A DNA stretch of 49,721 nucleotides from Pseudomonas lopnurensis (lineage in GTDB: Bacteria > Pseudomonadota > Gammaproteobacteria > Pseudomonadales > Pseudomonadaceae). The DNA lies in contig NZ_JADDIX010000045.1 in assembly GCF_015070855.1 (NCBI RefSeq), positions 1 through 49,721 of the forward strand. The letters are read 5' to 3'. The position numbers and the translations under genes were made by a program. The stretch's first letter is position 1, and each line of letters opens with the position of its first letter. Shown here one piece after another: positions 19,487-28,857 of this stretch. The notes beneath the pieces are model-generated. The model was given only the letters and a program-made list of their open reading frames with translations, was not told the DNA's origin and made no database searches.

Positions 19487-19853
19487 GTCGTTTCCCCCGT
19501 GCCGGAGGCCGGGAATCGGCGAACTCCTGGGTAAAAAGGGTAGATCAACCCGTACGGTTCTGCACTGCGATGTGGCGGCTGGAGGCAGCGTGCTTGAGCG
19601 GGCCGGGTGGCCGAGGGCCTGTGTGTTTTCCTCACGCTGAGGCGGGCTGTGAGGGCTGCAGCTAACCGTACAGATTCGCCAATTCATCGACGCCGTGTGG
19701 CTTCTTTAAGCGCCCAGGCACGACGCGAAGAGCCAAGCGTGCTGGCGAACCGAAGCTACACGAGGCCGGCGGTGCATCGCGCGCAGCACGGGCGGAAGGG
19801 CAAGGCGTGGGATCGTAGCGATCGCGACCGCGACCGCGACCGCGACCGCCAGC
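19487..19853. other. Non-coding gap with a GCGACC tandem repeat
   Basis: This 367-bp gap between the DoxX gene start and the liuR stop holds no convincing gene. Near the liuR end, four perfect GCGACC units run from 19824 to 19847, preceded by GATCGTAGCGATC. I see no tRNA, strong terminator or known repeat family in the rest. Confidence 0.6.
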
Positions 19854-20252
19854 TCAGCTCGCGGTCTTTTTCTTGAGGGTGGCCTGCAGGGCGCTACGGC
19901 AGCGTTCTTCCGCGGTATCCAGCTCCAGCTGCATCTGCTGGATGTCGAGCAGTTGCTGTTCGAGCTGCTGGCGGCGTTCGGCGATCATCTGCAGCATGAT
20001 GTTCAGCTGCTTCTGGTTGCCGGCCTTGGGATCGTAGAGTTCGATCAGTGTCTTGCATTCGGCCAGGGAAAAGCCGATGCGCTTGCCGCGCAGGATCAGC
20101 TTGAGCGCGACGCGGTCCTTCGGTGAGTAGATGCGCTCCTGGCCACGGCGGGTCGGCGAGAGCATGCCCTGTTCTTCGTAGAAGCGGATGGCCCGGGTGG
20201 TGATGTCCAGCTCGTTGGCCAGGTCGGAAATGCTGTAGGTCTGCTTAGCCAT
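19854..20252 (-). CDS. liuR: MerR-family regulator LiuR
   Basis: A 132-residue MerR-type regulator: N-terminal helix-turn-helix YSISDLANELDITTRAIRFYEEQGML, wing, then a long coiled-coil dimerisation helix (RRQQLEQQLLDIQQMQLELD). It closely resembles LiuR, which controls leucine/isovalerate degradation. In P. aeruginosa liuR precedes liuA; here it lies at the distal end of the liu cluster on the same strand, separated from the thiolase gene by a 135-bp inverted-repeat element. No cysteine pair typical of metal-sensing MerR proteins is visible. Its probable operator is at 30148-30161. Confidence 0.9.
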   Translation of the reverse strand: MAKQTYSISDLANELDITTRAIRFYEEQGMLSPTRRGQERIYSPKDRVALKLILRGKRIGFSLAECKTLIELYDPKAGNQKQLNIMLQMIAERRQQLEQQLLDIQQMQLELDTAEERCRSALQATLKKKTAS

Positions 20253-20276
20253 GGTCAGTCTCGATCCTTCCTAAGT

Positions 20277-20411
20277 GCCTGTTCACGATCTGCTGCGCGT
20301 CGGCCCTGCTGCGTTAAAAACAGGCTCGGAATGCTCATTTACACCAGTAAACTCCGCTTCCTCGCTTGTTCTTGCCTTGCAGGACTCTAGCTCGCTAGAT
20401 CGTGAACAGGC
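20277..20411. repeat. 135-bp MITE-like element with 15-bp terminal inverted repeats
   Basis: The element begins GCCTGTTCACGATCT (20277-20291) and ends with its exact reverse complement AGATCGTGAACAGGC (20397-20411). CTAA occurs just outside both ends (left CTAAGT, right TCTAA), a possible 4-bp target duplication. It encodes no protein. I recognise the sequence as a type often seen between Pseudomonas genes, but cannot name the family. It sits between the thiolase gene and liuR. Confidence 0.8.
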
Positions 20412-20415
20412 TCTA

Positions 20416-20439
20416 AACGCGCCCGGCATTACCGGGCGC
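20416..20439 (-). terminator. Probable terminator of the liu operon
   Basis: Read on the minus strand, GCGCCCGG, loop TAATG, CCGGGCGC is an 8-bp stem followed by GTTT, 10 nt after the thiolase stop codon. The T-run is short, so it may be leaky toward liuR. Confidence 0.6.
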
Positions 20440-20449
20440 CGCTCGTTGC

Positions 20450-21631
20450 TCAGGGGCGTTCGATGGCCAGCGCCACGCCCTGCCCACCGCCGATACACAG
20501 CGTCGCCAGGCCCTTGCGTACCGCGCGGCGCTGCATCTCGTGCAGCAGGGTCACCAGAATACGGCAGCCGGAGGCGCCGATGGGATGGCCCAGCGCAATC
20601 GCGCCACCGTTCACGTTGACCTTATCGGCATCCCAGCCCAATTCCTTACCCACCGACAGCGCCTGCACCGCGAAGGCTTCGTTGGCTTCGATCAGGTCCA
20701 GCTGGTCCAGCGTCCAGCCCGCTTTCTCCAGGCAGCGGCGGGTGGCGGACACCGGGCCGATGCCCATGATCGCCGGGTCGACACCGGCGTTGGCGTAGCC
20801 GACGATCTTCGCCAGCACTGGCAGGCCGAGGGCTTGGGCCTTGCTCGCGCTCATCAGCATGACCGCGGCGGCGCCGTCGTTGAGCGTCGAGGCGTTGCCG
20901 GCGGTGACGCTGCCATCCTTCCTGAACGCCGCGCGCAGGCCGCCGAGGGCGTCGGCGGTGGTGCCGGCGCGGGGCTGTTCGTCACGGGCGAAGGCCACGG
21001 GCTCGCCCTTGCGCTGCGGGATCATGACCGGGGTGATTTCCGCATCGAAGCGGCCGGCTTCGATGGCGGCGCTGGCGCGCTGCTGCGATTGCGCGGCGAA
21101 GGCGTCCTGCTGCGCGCGGTCGATGCCGTACCTGTCGGCCAGGTTCTCCGCGGTGATGCCCATGTGGTAGTCGTTGAAGGCATCCCACAGGCCGTCCGTG
21201 ATCATGCTGTCGACCAGTTGCGCGTGGCCCATGCGCAGGCCGGTGCGCGCGCCGGGCATGACGTAGGGCGCCAGGCTCATGTTCTCCATGCCGCCGGCGA
21301 TCACCACCTCGGCGTCGCCGCAGCGGATCGCCTGGGCCGCCAGGTGCAGGGCCTTGAGGCCCGAGCCGCAGACCTTGTTCAGGGTCATGGCCGGCACGGC
21401 ATGGGGCAGGCCGGCGTTGATCGAGGCCTGGCGCGCGGGGTTCTGCCCGGCGCCGGCGGTGAGCACCTGGCCGAGGATCACTTCATCCACCTGGGCCGGG
21501 TCGATACCGGTCTTGCCCAGCAGGGCACGGATCACGGTGGCGCCCAGTTCGACGGCCGGCACATTGGCCAGCGCGCCCTGGAAACTGCCGATGGCGGTGC
21601 GGGTTGCAGCTACGATGACGACGTCTTGCAT
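20450..21631 (-). CDS. atoB: Acetyl-CoA C-acetyltransferase (thiolase)
   Basis: A 393-residue thiolase II that cleaves acetoacetyl-CoA into two acetyl-CoA. All catalytic residues are present: C88 in [14 protein letters not shown]349 in [14 protein letters not shown] and C379 in CIGGGQG. ATG 21631 is preceded by GGAG at a good distance; codons further upstream are not conserved thiolase sequence. It lies after the scoB gene across 220 bp and finishes the leucine degradation route. A biosynthetic role, such as in PHA synthesis, is possible for this family, but the context favours catabolism. Confidence 0.93.
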   Translation of the reverse strand: MQDVVIVAATRTAIGSFQGALANVPAVELGATVIRALLGKTGIDPAQVDEVILGQVLTAGAGQNPARQASINAGLPHAVPAMTLNKVCGSGLKALHLAAQAIRCGDAEVVIAGGMENMSLAPYVMPGARTGLRMGHAQLVDSMITDGLWDAFNDYHMGITAENLADRYGIDRAQQDAFAAQSQQRASAAIEAGRFDAEITPVMIPQRKGEPVAFARDEQPRAGTTADALGGLRAAFRKDGSVTAGNASTLNDGAAAVMLMSASKAQALGLPVLAKIVGYANAGVDPAIMGIGPVSATRRCLEKAGWTLDQLDLIEANEAFAVQALSVGKELGWDADKVNVNGGAIALGHPIGASGCRILVTLLHEMQRRAVRKGLATLCIGGGQGVALAIERP

Positions 21632-21851
21632 GACGGGCTCCGAATGAAAAGACGTTGCGCCGGGACAGGCTGGTAGAACCTGTCGCCGGGAAAAGGGCGC
21701 TCGACTCATCGGCGCCCGTCCGGGAAACAGCGCGCCACGGCGGTGGCCAGCCTGCTGGCGGCAGGTGGAAACCGCAGTATACGGGCGCGCAGGTGACTGG
21801 CCAGTTCCAGCCGCGACGGCCGAGGTGCTGCGCTGGCAGGCCCGTGCCGGC

Positions 21852-22481
21852 TCAGCGCTGGATCGGGCAGCCGGTGGCCTGCCGGATATCCTCGATACTC
21901 ACGCCTTCGGCCAGTTCCACCAGCGTCAGGCCCTGCTCGGTGACGTCCAGCACGCCGAGGTCGGTGATGATGCGGTCGACCACGCCGAGGCCGGTCAGTG
22001 GCAGGTCGCAGGCCGGCAGGATCTTGTGTGCGCCGCCCTTGGCGGTGTGCTCCATCAGCACCACGACGCGCTTGACCCCGGCCACCAGGTCCATGGCGCC
22101 GCCCATGCCCTTGACCATCTTGCCGGGGATCATCCAGTTGGCCAGGTCGCCTTTTTCCGACACCTGCATGGCGCCGAGGATGGCCAGGTTGATGTGGCCA
22201 CCGCGGATCATGGCGAAGCTCTGCGCGTTGTCGAAGAAACTCGAGCCGGGCAGGGCGGTGACGGTCTGCTTGCCGGCGTTGATCAGGTCCGGGTCGATTT
22301 CGTCTTCGCTGGGAAAGGGCCCGATGCCGAGCAGGCCGTTCTCGCTCTGCAGCCAGACGTCCATGCCTTCGGGGATGTAGTTGGCCACCAGGGTCGGCAG
22401 GCCGATGCCGAGGTTGACGTAGAAGCCGTCCTGCAGCTCCTGGGCGGCGCGTTGCGCCATCTGTTCACGTGTCCAGGCCAT
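21852..22481 (-). CDS. scoB: 3-oxoacid CoA-transferase subunit B
   Basis: A 209-residue beta subunit of a succinyl-CoA:3-oxoacid CoA-transferase. The catalytic glutamate is E47 in SENGLLG, and [24 protein letters not shown] is typical of the family. Together with the subunit encoded 4 nt upstream it activates acetoacetate to acetoacetyl-CoA. In P. aeruginosa a close homologue (DhcB) acts on dehydrocarnitine; here the liu neighbours point to acetoacetate. Confidence 0.93.
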   Translation of the reverse strand: MAWTREQMAQRAAQELQDGFYVNLGIGLPTLVANYIPEGMDVWLQSENGLLGIGPFPSEDEIDPDLINAGKQTVTALPGSSFFDNAQSFAMIRGGHINLAILGAMQVSEKGDLANWMIPGKMVKGMGGAMDLVAGVKRVVVLMEHTAKGGAHKILPACDLPLTGLGVVDRIITDLGVLDVTEQGLTLVELAEGVSIEDIRQATGCPIQR

Positions 22482-22485
22482 GCTC

Positions 22486-23181
22486 TCAGCTCCTCACCGT
22501 GCGTTTTTCGATGCGTTTCTCGGCGTCCGGGTTGTGCACGATGCGGTGCACGTAGATGCCCGGTAGGTGGATCTGGTCCGGGTCCAGCTCGCCGGTTTCG
22601 ACGATCTGCTCCACCTCGACGACGCAGGTCTCACCGGCCATGGCCGCCAGCGGGTTGAAGTTGCGCGCGGTCTTGCGGAACAGCAGGTTGCCGGCCTTGT
22701 CCGCCTTCCACGCCTTGACCAGGGCGATGTCGGCGGTCAGCGATTGCTCCATCACGTACCACTCGCCCTTGAACTGGCGGGTTTCCTTGCCTTCGGCGAC
22801 CAGCGTGCCGTAGCCGGTACGGGTGAAGAATGCGGGAATGCCGGCGCCACCGGCGCGCAGCTTCTCGGCCAGGGTGCCCTGCGGGGTGAATTCCAGCTCG
22901 AGTTCGCCGGCCAGGTACTGGCGCTCGAACTCCTTGTTCTCGCCCACGTAGGAGGCAATCATCTTGCGGATCTGCCGGGTTTCGAGCAGCAGGCCGAGGC
23001 CGAAGCCGTCGACGCCGGCGTTGTTGCTGATGGCCGTGAGGTCTTTCTTGCCGCTGTCACGCAGGGCGGCGATCAGCGCCTCGGGGATGCCGCACAGGCC
23101 GAAGCCGCCGACGGCGATGGTCATGCCGTCCTCGACCAGGCCTTCCAGGGCGTGGGCGGCGCTGGGGTGGATCTTGTTCAT
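22486..23181 (-). CDS. scoA: 3-oxoacid CoA-transferase subunit A
   Basis: A 231-residue alpha subunit of the same CoA-transferase. The glycine-rich signature [19 protein letters not shown] lies near the N-terminus, followed by [12 protein letters not shown] and the [14 protein letters not shown] region. It is encoded between liuE and scoB on the same strand, with only 4 nt to scoB. HMG-CoA lyase, encoded just upstream, makes the acetoacetate that this enzyme activates. Confidence 0.93.
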   Translation of the reverse strand: MNKIHPSAAHALEGLVEDGMTIAVGGFGLCGIPEALIAALRDSGKKDLTAISNNAGVDGFGLGLLLETRQIRKMIASYVGENKEFERQYLAGELELEFTPQGTLAEKLRAGGAGIPAFFTRTGYGTLVAEGKETRQFKGEWYVMEQSLTADIALVKAWKADKAGNLLFRKTARNFNPLAAMAGETCVVEVEQIVETGELDPDQIHLPGIYVHRIVHNPDAEKRIEKRTVRS

Positions 23182-23254
23182 GAATACCTCTCTTGTTGTT
23201 CTGTCTGTTTGCCGCGCGCCTGGCGGATGGCCCGCGAGCGGCGATCCGGAGCGT

Positions 23255-24154
23255 TCATTGGCCCAGCCGGGCGCGCGCCACCCGCGAGCCGTTGGCGCGG
23301 CCGAGCAACTGGCTGATGCGCTCGCCAGCGGCGATCAGCGCATCGAGGTCGACACCGGTGTCGATGCCCAGGCCGTTCAACATATAAAGCACATCCTCGC
23401 TGGCCACGTTGCCGCTGGCGCCTTTCGCGTAGGGGCAACCGCCAAGCCCGGTCACCGAGCTGTCGAACACCGCGATGCCTTCCAGCAGGCTGGCGTAGAC
23501 ATTCGCCAGCGCCTGGCCGTAGGTGTCGTGGAAATGTCCGGCGAGCTTGTCACGGGGTACACGGCGGCCGACCACATCGATCAACTGGCGGGTCTTGCCC
23601 GGCGTGCCGGTGCCGATGGTGTCGCCGAGGGAGACCTCGTAGCAGCCCATGGTGAAGAGTTCATGGGCCACCTGGGCGACCCGCGCCGGATCGACCTCGC
23701 CCTCGTAGGGGCAGCCCAGCACGCAGGACACGTAGCCGCGCACCTGGACGCCGTTGACGCGCGCCGCCTCCAGCAGCGGGACGAAGCGCGCCAGGCTCTC
23801 GCCGATGGAGCAGTTGATGTTCTTCTGCGAGAAGGCCTCGGACGCCGCGCCGAACACCGCGACCTCCCGTACCCCGGCCTCGATGGCCGCCTCCAGGCCC
23901 TGCATATTCGGTGTCAGCGCGGCGTAGGTCACGCCCGCTTGCTGCCCGATCTGCGCGAAGACCTCGGCGGAGCCGGCCATCTGCGGTACCCACTTGGGCG
24001 AGACGAAGCTGCCGACCTCGATGTAGCTGAGGCCGGCGGCGGAAAGGTCATCGACCAGGCGCACCTTGTCGGCGACGCTGATCGGCTGTCGCTCGTTCTG
24101 CAGGCCATCGCGCGGGCCGACCTCGACCAGGCGCACGTGTTTGGGCAGGCTCAT
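23255..24154 (-). CDS. liuE: Hydroxymethylglutaryl-CoA lyase
   Basis: A 299-residue HMG-CoA lyase that splits HMG-CoA into acetyl-CoA and acetoacetate. The N-terminal [12 protein letters not shown], the metal-binding region [15 protein letters not shown] and the signature [14 protein letters not shown] with the catalytic cysteine are all intact. It follows liuD across a 162-bp gap filled with REP palindromes and precedes scoA by 73 bp. Confidence 0.95.
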   Translation of the reverse strand: MSLPKHVRLVEVGPRDGLQNERQPISVADKVRLVDDLSAAGLSYIEVGSFVSPKWVPQMAGSAEVFAQIGQQAGVTYAALTPNMQGLEAAIEAGVREVAVFGAASEAFSQKNINCSIGESLARFVPLLEAARVNGVQVRGYVSCVLGCPYEGEVDPARVAQVAHELFTMGCYEVSLGDTIGTGTPGKTRQLIDVVGRRVPRDKLAGHFHDTYGQALANVYASLLEGIAVFDSSVTGLGGCPYAKGASGNVASEDVLYMLNGLGIDTGVDLDALIAAGERISQLLGRANGSRVARARLGQ

Positions 24155-24222
24155 ATGGACCTCCAGGGGGTGAGTGCGTGTTGCGGCATCACCCGTTCGT
24201 TTATTTCGGCTGATGGTGTACC

Positions 24223-24305
24223 GGTGGAAAAGCCTGCGGCGTTTTCCACCCTACGTTGGCCTTGCATTCGTGCGTAGGGTGGACAATGGCGAAGCCTTGT
24301 CCATC
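24223..24305. repeat. REP-like inverted pair between liuD and liuE
   Basis: GGTGGAAAAGCCTGCGGCGTTTTCCACC with CTACG (24223-24255) faces an inverted partner CGTAGGGTGGACAATGGCGAAGCCTTGTCCA (24272-24302). Each half is a hairpin and the halves point toward each other, the usual paired REP (REPIN) layout. The pair fills the intercistronic gap. Confidence 0.75.
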
Positions 24306-24316
24306 TTTGCATGGCA

Positions 24317-26278
24317 TCAGGCCTCCTCCATTTCCAGCAGCACGGCGCCTTCGCCGACCATTTCGCCTTCGCTGCAGTACAGGCTCTTGACTACGCCGGC
24401 CTGGGCGCTGCGGATGCTGTGTTCCATCTTCATCGCCTCCAGCACGATCAGTGCGGTGCCGGCCTCGACGTGCTGGCCGGCCGCGACCAGTACGCGGACG
24501 ATGCTGCCGTTCATCGGTGCGGTCAGCCCGCCGTGATGCTGGTGGCTGGCCTCGGCTTCGGCGATGGGGTCGAAGGCGCTGACCGCCAGCCATTCGCCGT
24601 GCCATTGCAGGTACAGGGTGCGGCCCTGGCGAATCGCTTTCGGTCGACGCACGGCCCCTGTAGGCGCGAGCTTGCTCGCGATGTCCCCTTCGAGTGGTCG
24701 ATCGCCAGCAAGCTGGCTCCTACAAGGCATGCGCACCGTACGCGAGCGGCCATTGCACTGCAGGTGCAGGCGGCTCTGTGCCAGCATGCCGAAGCGTAGT
24801 CCGCTGCGGCTCGACCACGGCGAATGGGCATCATCGGTACGCACGCTGGCGAGCTCGGTTTGCAGGAAGTGCTCGGCGGCCTGTTGCCAGAACTCCTCGG
24901 ACAGCTCGCCTGCCGGGCGCAGCAGTTCGCCTTCGTGGCGCGGGATGAAGCCGGTATCCAGCTCGGCCTCGGCGAAGGCATGGTGGCCGACCACGCGGCG
25001 CAGGAAGGCGAGGTTGGTGCGCACGCCGCCCACGGCGGTTTCGTCGAGCATGGCCAAGAGGCGCAGGCGCGCTTCCTCGCGGTTCTCGCCCCAGGCGATC
25101 AGCTTGCCCAGCATCGGGTCGTAGAACGGCGACACCGCATCGCCCTCGGCGACGCCGCTGTCCACGCGCCGGCCCGGGCCTGCGGTCGCTTCACGGTACA
25201 GGTCGAGCGTGCCGGTGGCCGGCAGGAAGTCGTTGTCCGGGTCCTCGGCGTACAGGCGCACCTCGATGGCGTGGCCGAGCAGCGGCACCTGCGCCTGGCT
25301 GATCGGCAGCGGCTCGCCGCGGGCGACGCGAATCTGCCAGGCGACCAGGTCGAGACCGGTGATGGCCTCGGTGACCGGATGCTCCACCTGCAGGCGAGTG
25401 TTCATCTCCATGAAGAAGAACTCGCCGCGGGCATCGAGCAGGAATTCCACGGTGCCGGCGCCGACGTAACCGATGGCCTGGGCCGCCTTCACCGCCGCTT
25501 CGCCCATGGCGTGGCGCAGTTCGGGCGTCATGCCAGGCGCGGGCGCTTCCTCGACCACCTTCTGGTGGCGGCGCTGGATCGAGCAGTCGCGCTCGTTCAG
25601 ATACAGGCAGTTGCCGTGCTGGTCGGCGAACACCTGAATCTCCACGTGGCGCGGCTTCAATACGTACTTTTCCACCAGCATGCGCGCGTCGCCGAACGAC
25701 GACTGCGCCTCGCGCTGGGCCGAGGCCAGCGCCTCGGCCAGATCCGCCTCGCGCTCGACCACCTTCATGCCCTTGCCGCCACCGCCAGCAGTGGCCTTGA
25801 GCAGCACCGGATAGCCGATCACCTCGGCGGCGGCGCGGAAGGTCTCGACGTCCTGGGCTTCGCCGTGATAACCGGGCACCAGCGGCACGCCGGCTTCCTC
25901 CATCAGCGCCTTGGCCGCGGACTTGCTGCCCATGGCGTCGATGGCCGAGGCCGGCGGGCCGAGGAAGATCAGCCCGGCCTCTTCGATGGCGCGGGCGAAG
26001 CCGGCGTTCTCCGAAAGGAAGCCGTAGCCGGGATGGATGGCCTGGGCGCCGCTGGCGCGGGCCGCTTCGATCAGTTTGTCGACACGCAGGTAGCTATCGG
26101 CCGGCTTGGCGCCGCCGAGGTCGATGCGGATATCGGCCTCGCGTGCGTGCCGCGCGGTGGCGTCGATGGCGCTGTGCACGGCGACGGTGGTCAGGCCCAT
26201 GGCCTTGGCGGTGCGCATCACCCGGCAGGCGATCTCGCCGCGGTTGGCCACCAGCAGGGTATCGATAGGTCGACTCAT
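24317..26278 (-). CDS. liuD: Methylcrotonyl-CoA carboxylase, biotin-containing alpha subunit
   Basis: A 653-residue subunit with a biotin carboxylase domain (about residues 1-450: LLVANRGEIACRVMR, ATP-binding GGGGKGMKVV, EMNTRLQVEHPVTE), a middle region, and a C-terminal biotinyl domain with EAMKMEHS carrying the biotinylated lysine. With LiuB it carboxylates 3-methylcrotonyl-CoA. ATG 26278 overlaps the liuC stop (ATGA). Residues about 519-540, in the middle region, are encoded by a pair of Pseudomonas REP palindromes in frame. The total length stays near the family norm, so the REP seems to have replaced native sequence rather than only adding to it. Whether assembly with LiuB is affected is unknown. 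Confidence 0.94.
   Translation of the reverse strand: MSRPIDTLLVANRGEIACRVMRTAKAMGLTTVAVHSAIDATARHAREADIRIDLGGAKPADSYLRVDKLIEAARASGAQAIHPGYGFLSENAGFARAIEEAGLIFLGPPASAIDAMGSKSAAKALMEEAGVPLVPGYHGEAQDVETFRAAAEVIGYPVLLKATAGGGGKGMKVVEREADLAEALASAQREAQSSFGDARMLVEKYVLKPRHVEIQVFADQHGNCLYLNERDCSIQRRHQKVVEEAPAPGMTPELRHAMGEAAVKAAQAIGYVGAGTVEFLLDARGEFFFMEMNTRLQVEHPVTEAITGLDLVAWQIRVARGEPLPISQAQVPLLGHAIEVRLYAEDPDNDFLPATGTLDLYREATAGPGRRVDSGVAEGDAVSPFYDPMLGKLIAWGENREEARLRLLAMLDETAVGGVRTNLAFLRRVVGHHAFAEAELDTGFIPRHEGELLRPAGELSEEFWQQAAEHFLQTELASVRTDDAHSPWSSRSGLRFGMLAQSRLHLQCNGRSRTVRMPCRSQLAGDRPLEGDIASKLAPTGAVRRPKAIRQGRTLYLQWHGEWLAVSAFDPIAEAEASHQHHGGLTAPMNGSIVRVLVAAGQHVEAGTALIVLEAMKMEHSIRSAQAGVVKSLYCSEGEMVGEGAVLLEMEEA
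24659..24724. repeat. REP pair inside the liuD reading frame
   Basis: TGTAGGCGCGAGCTTGCTCGCGAT and, inverted, ATCGCCAGCAAGCTGGCTCCTACA are classic Pseudomonas REP halves, each a hairpin (GCGAGC-TT-GCTCGC and GCCAGC-AA-GCTGGC). They are 66 bp end to end and are read through in frame by liuD, encoding RSQLAGDRP...IASKLAPTG. Confidence 0.9.
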
Positions 26279-27075
26279 CAGTTCTTCTCCTGCCAGGCGG
26301 GACTGCGTTTTTCCAGAAAGGCATTCAGGCCTTCCTGGCCTTCGGGGCTGACCCGCAGGCCGGCGATCGCCTGCTCGGTGTACTGGCGCAGTTCGGCATC
26401 GAACTCGCCGCTGCCCACTTCCAGTAATAGACGCTTGCAGGCCTTGAGTGCCTGCGGGCCGTTCTTGAGCAGGTTGTCGACCCACTGGGCGAGGGCGGCG
26501 TCCAGTTCGCTGGCCGGATAGGTTTCGGCGAGCAGGCCGAGTTCGCGGGCGCGATCACCGTCGAAGCGTTCGGCGGTGAGGGCATAACGACGCACGGCGC
26601 GCTCGCCGATGGCCTTGACCACGAACGGGCTGATCACCGCCGGCGCCAGGCCGATGCGCACTTCCGACAGGCAGAACAGCGCGTCGTGGGCGCCGATGGC
26701 CATGTCGCAGCAGGCGACCAGCCCCAGCGCGCCGCCGAAGGCCGCGCCCTGCACCACGGCCAGGGTCGGTTGCGGGAGTTGGTAGAGGCGCTGCATCAGT
26801 TCGCCCAGTTCGTGGGCATCGGCGAGGTTGGCCTGGTAATCGAGCCTGGCCGACTCGCGCATCCAGGCCAGATCGGCGCCGGCGGAGAAGTGCTTGCCGC
26901 GCCCGCGCAGCACCAGCAGGCGAATGCTGGCATCGTCGCGCACCCGGGCCAGCACGACGTTCAGTTCGCCGATGACCCGGGCGTCGAAGGCATTGTTCTT
27001 GTCCGCGCGGTTCAGCCAGAGGGTGGCCACGCCGCGGGAATCTCGCTCGAGCTGGAGAGTGGTGAAATGGGTCAT
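26278..27075 (-). CDS. liuC: Methylglutaconyl-CoA hydratase (enoyl-CoA hydratase family)
   Basis: A 265-residue crotonase-fold enzyme. The oxyanion-hole motif GKHFSAGADLAWMRE and the substrate-pocket motif AFGGALGLVACCDMAIG are present. In the liu operon this enzyme hydrates 3-methylglutaconyl-CoA to HMG-CoA. The stop codon overlaps the liuD start, and a REP pair lies in the 82-bp gap to liuB upstream. The assignment to this substrate rests on context, since crotonases are alike in sequence. Confidence 0.92.
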   Translation of the reverse strand: MTHFTTLQLERDSRGVATLWLNRADKNNAFDARVIGELNVVLARVRDDASIRLLVLRGRGKHFSAGADLAWMRESARLDYQANLADAHELGELMQRLYQLPQPTLAVVQGAAFGGALGLVACCDMAIGAHDALFCLSEVRIGLAPAVISPFVVKAIGERAVRRYALTAERFDGDRARELGLLAETYPASELDAALAQWVDNLLKNGPQALKACKRLLLEVGSGEFDAELRQYTEQAIAGLRVSPEGQEGLNAFLEKRSPAWQEKN

Positions 27076-27097
27076 TTGGACTCCAACGGTGATGATG

Positions 27098-27149
27098 CGT
27101 AGGGCGGGTGAAACCCGCGCGTGATCTGGCGGGTTGCACCCGCCCTACC
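27098..27149. repeat. REP-like inverted pair between liuB and liuC
   Basis: CGTAGGGCGGGTGAAACCCGC (27098-27118) and the inverted GCGGGTTGCACCCGCCCTAC (27129-27148) form two facing hairpins in the liuB-liuC gap. They vary the same GTAGGG-hairpin theme as the elements near 5344, 9055 and 24223. Confidence 0.75.
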
Positions 27150-27157
27150 GGGGCCGC

Positions 27158-28762
27158 TCACATGCGGAACACGCCGAAGCGGGTCGGCTCGATCGGCGCG
27201 TTGAGCGACGCGGACAGCGCCAGCGCCAGTACCTCGCGTGTCTGCGCCGGGTCGATCACGCCGTCGTCCCACAGCCGTGCGCTGGAATAGTAGGGATGGC
27301 CCTGGCGCTCGTACTGCTCGAGGATCGGCTGCTTGATGGCCGCCACCTCGTCGTCGCCGAGCTTCTGTCCGGCGCGTTCGCTCTGTTCCTGCTTGACCTG
27401 CGCCAGCACGCCGGCGGCCTGTTCGCCGCCCATCACGCCGATCCGCGCGTTGGGCCACATCCACAGCAAGCGCGGGTCGTAGGCGCGCCCGCACATGCCG
27501 TAGTTGCCGGCGCCGAAGCTGCCGCCGATGATCACGGTGAACTTCGGCACCCGGGCGCAGGCCACCGCGGTGACCAGCTTGGCGCCATGCTTGGCGATCC
27601 CGCCCGCTTCATACTTCTGCCCGACCATGAAGCCGGTGATGTTCTGCAGGAACAGCAGCGGCATGCCGCGTTGGCAGGCCAGTTCGATGAAATGCGCGCC
27701 TTTCTGCGCGGCTTCGGCGAAGAGGATGCCGTTGTTGGCGAGGATCGCGATCGGGTAGCCGTGCAGGTGGGCGAAGCCGCACACCAGGGTGGTGCCGAAC
27801 AGTGCCTTGAACTCATCGAACTCGCTGCCATCGACCAGCCGCGCGATCACCTCGCGCACCTCAAAGGGCTGCTTGGCCTGCGCTGGAATCACGCCGTACA
27901 GTTCCTCGGCCGGGTACAGCGGCGCGCGTGGTTCGCGACCCTGCAACTGGCCGAGCTTGCGCCAGTTGAGGTTGGCCACGCAGCGGCGGGCGAGGGCCAG
28001 CGCATGCTCGTCGTTCTCGGCGTAGTGGTCGGCCACGCCGGAGGTCTTGCAGTGCACGTCGGCACCGCCCAGTTCCTCGGCGGTGACCACTTCGCCGGTC
28101 GCCGCCTTCACCAGCGGCGGGCCGGCGAGGAAAATGGTGGCCTGGTTGCGCACCATGATGGTTTCGTCGGCCATTGCCGGCACATAGGCGCCGCCGGCGG
28201 TGCAGGAGCCCATGACCACGGCGATCTGCGGGATGCCCATGGCGCTCATGTTGGCCTGGTTGAAGAAGATCCGGCCGAAGTGTTCGCGATCGGGGAATAC
28301 CTCGTCCTGGCGCGGCAGGTTGGCGCCGCCGGAGTCCACCAGGTAGAGGCACGGCAGGCGGTTTTCCTGGGCGACGGTCTGGGCGCGCAGGTGCTTCTTC
28401 ACCGTCAGCGGGTAGTAGGTGCCGCCCTTCACGGTGGCATCGTTGGCGATGATCATGCACTCGACGCCTTCGACGCGGCCGATGCCGGCCACCACGCCAG
28501 CGGCGGCGACGTCTTCGCCGTAGACCTCATGGGCCGCCAGCGGCGCCAGTTCGAGAAACGCCGAGCCCGGATCGAGCAGGACATCGATGCGCTCGCGCAC
28601 CAGCAGCTTGCCTCGCGATACATGGCGCTGCTGGGCAGTCGCGCCGCCGCCTTCACTGACGCGGCCGAGCAGGGCGCGCAGGTTGTTCACCTGTTCGAGC
28701 ATCGCTGCGCTGTTGGCGGCGAACTCCGTCGAGCGGGTGTTGATCTGGGTATGCAGAATCAT
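27158..28762 (-). CDS. liuB: Methylcrotonyl-CoA carboxylase, carboxyltransferase beta subunit
   Basis: A 534-residue carboxyltransferase of the acyl-CoA carboxylase family. Visible blocks include [56 protein letters not shown] and the C-terminal [22 protein letters not shown] 28762 ([11 protein letters not shown]) follows GGAGAAGCC, and its length matches LiuB; a longer reading upstream would run into repeats. It transfers carboxyl from biotin on LiuD to 3-methylcrotonyl-CoA. Confidence 0.95.
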   Translation of the reverse strand: MILHTQINTRSTEFAANSAAMLEQVNNLRALLGRVSEGGGATAQQRHVSRGKLLVRERIDVLLDPGSAFLELAPLAAHEVYGEDVAAAGVVAGIGRVEGVECMIIANDATVKGGTYYPLTVKKHLRAQTVAQENRLPCLYLVDSGGANLPRQDEVFPDREHFGRIFFNQANMSAMGIPQIAVVMGSCTAGGAYVPAMADETIMVRNQATIFLAGPPLVKAATGEVVTAEELGGADVHCKTSGVADHYAENDEHALALARRCVANLNWRKLGQLQGREPRAPLYPAEELYGVIPAQAKQPFEVREVIARLVDGSEFDEFKALFGTTLVCGFAHLHGYPIAILANNGILFAEAAQKGAHFIELACQRGMPLLFLQNITGFMVGQKYEAGGIAKHGAKLVTAVACARVPKFTVIIGGSFGAGNYGMCGRAYDPRLLWMWPNARIGVMGGEQAAGVLAQVKQEQSERAGQKLGDDEVAAIKQPILEQYERQGHPYYSSARLWDDGVIDPAQTREVLALALSASLNAPIEPTRFGVFRM

Positions 28763-28774
28763 GGCTTCTCCATG

Positions 28775-28857
28775 AGCTGCAAGCTGCAAGCTACAAGCTG
28801 CAAGAACGAGCACCGGAGTGCTTCTGCTTGCCGCTTGAGGCTTGTGGCTTGCCGCTT
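28775..28857. repeat. Inverted arrays of a CAAGC heptamer between liuA and liuB
   Basis: The left arm (28775-28804) is a run of 7-bp units of the form nnCAAGC (TGCAAGC, TGCAAGC, TACAAGC, TGCAAGA). The right arm (28824-28857) is the same kind of array in inverse orientation (GCTTGCC, GCTTGAG, GCTTGTG, GCTTGCC). A small hairpin, AGCAC-CGGA-GTGCT, sits at the centre, so the whole can fold as one long stem. The right arm runs into the liuA stop codon. Confidence 0.8.
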
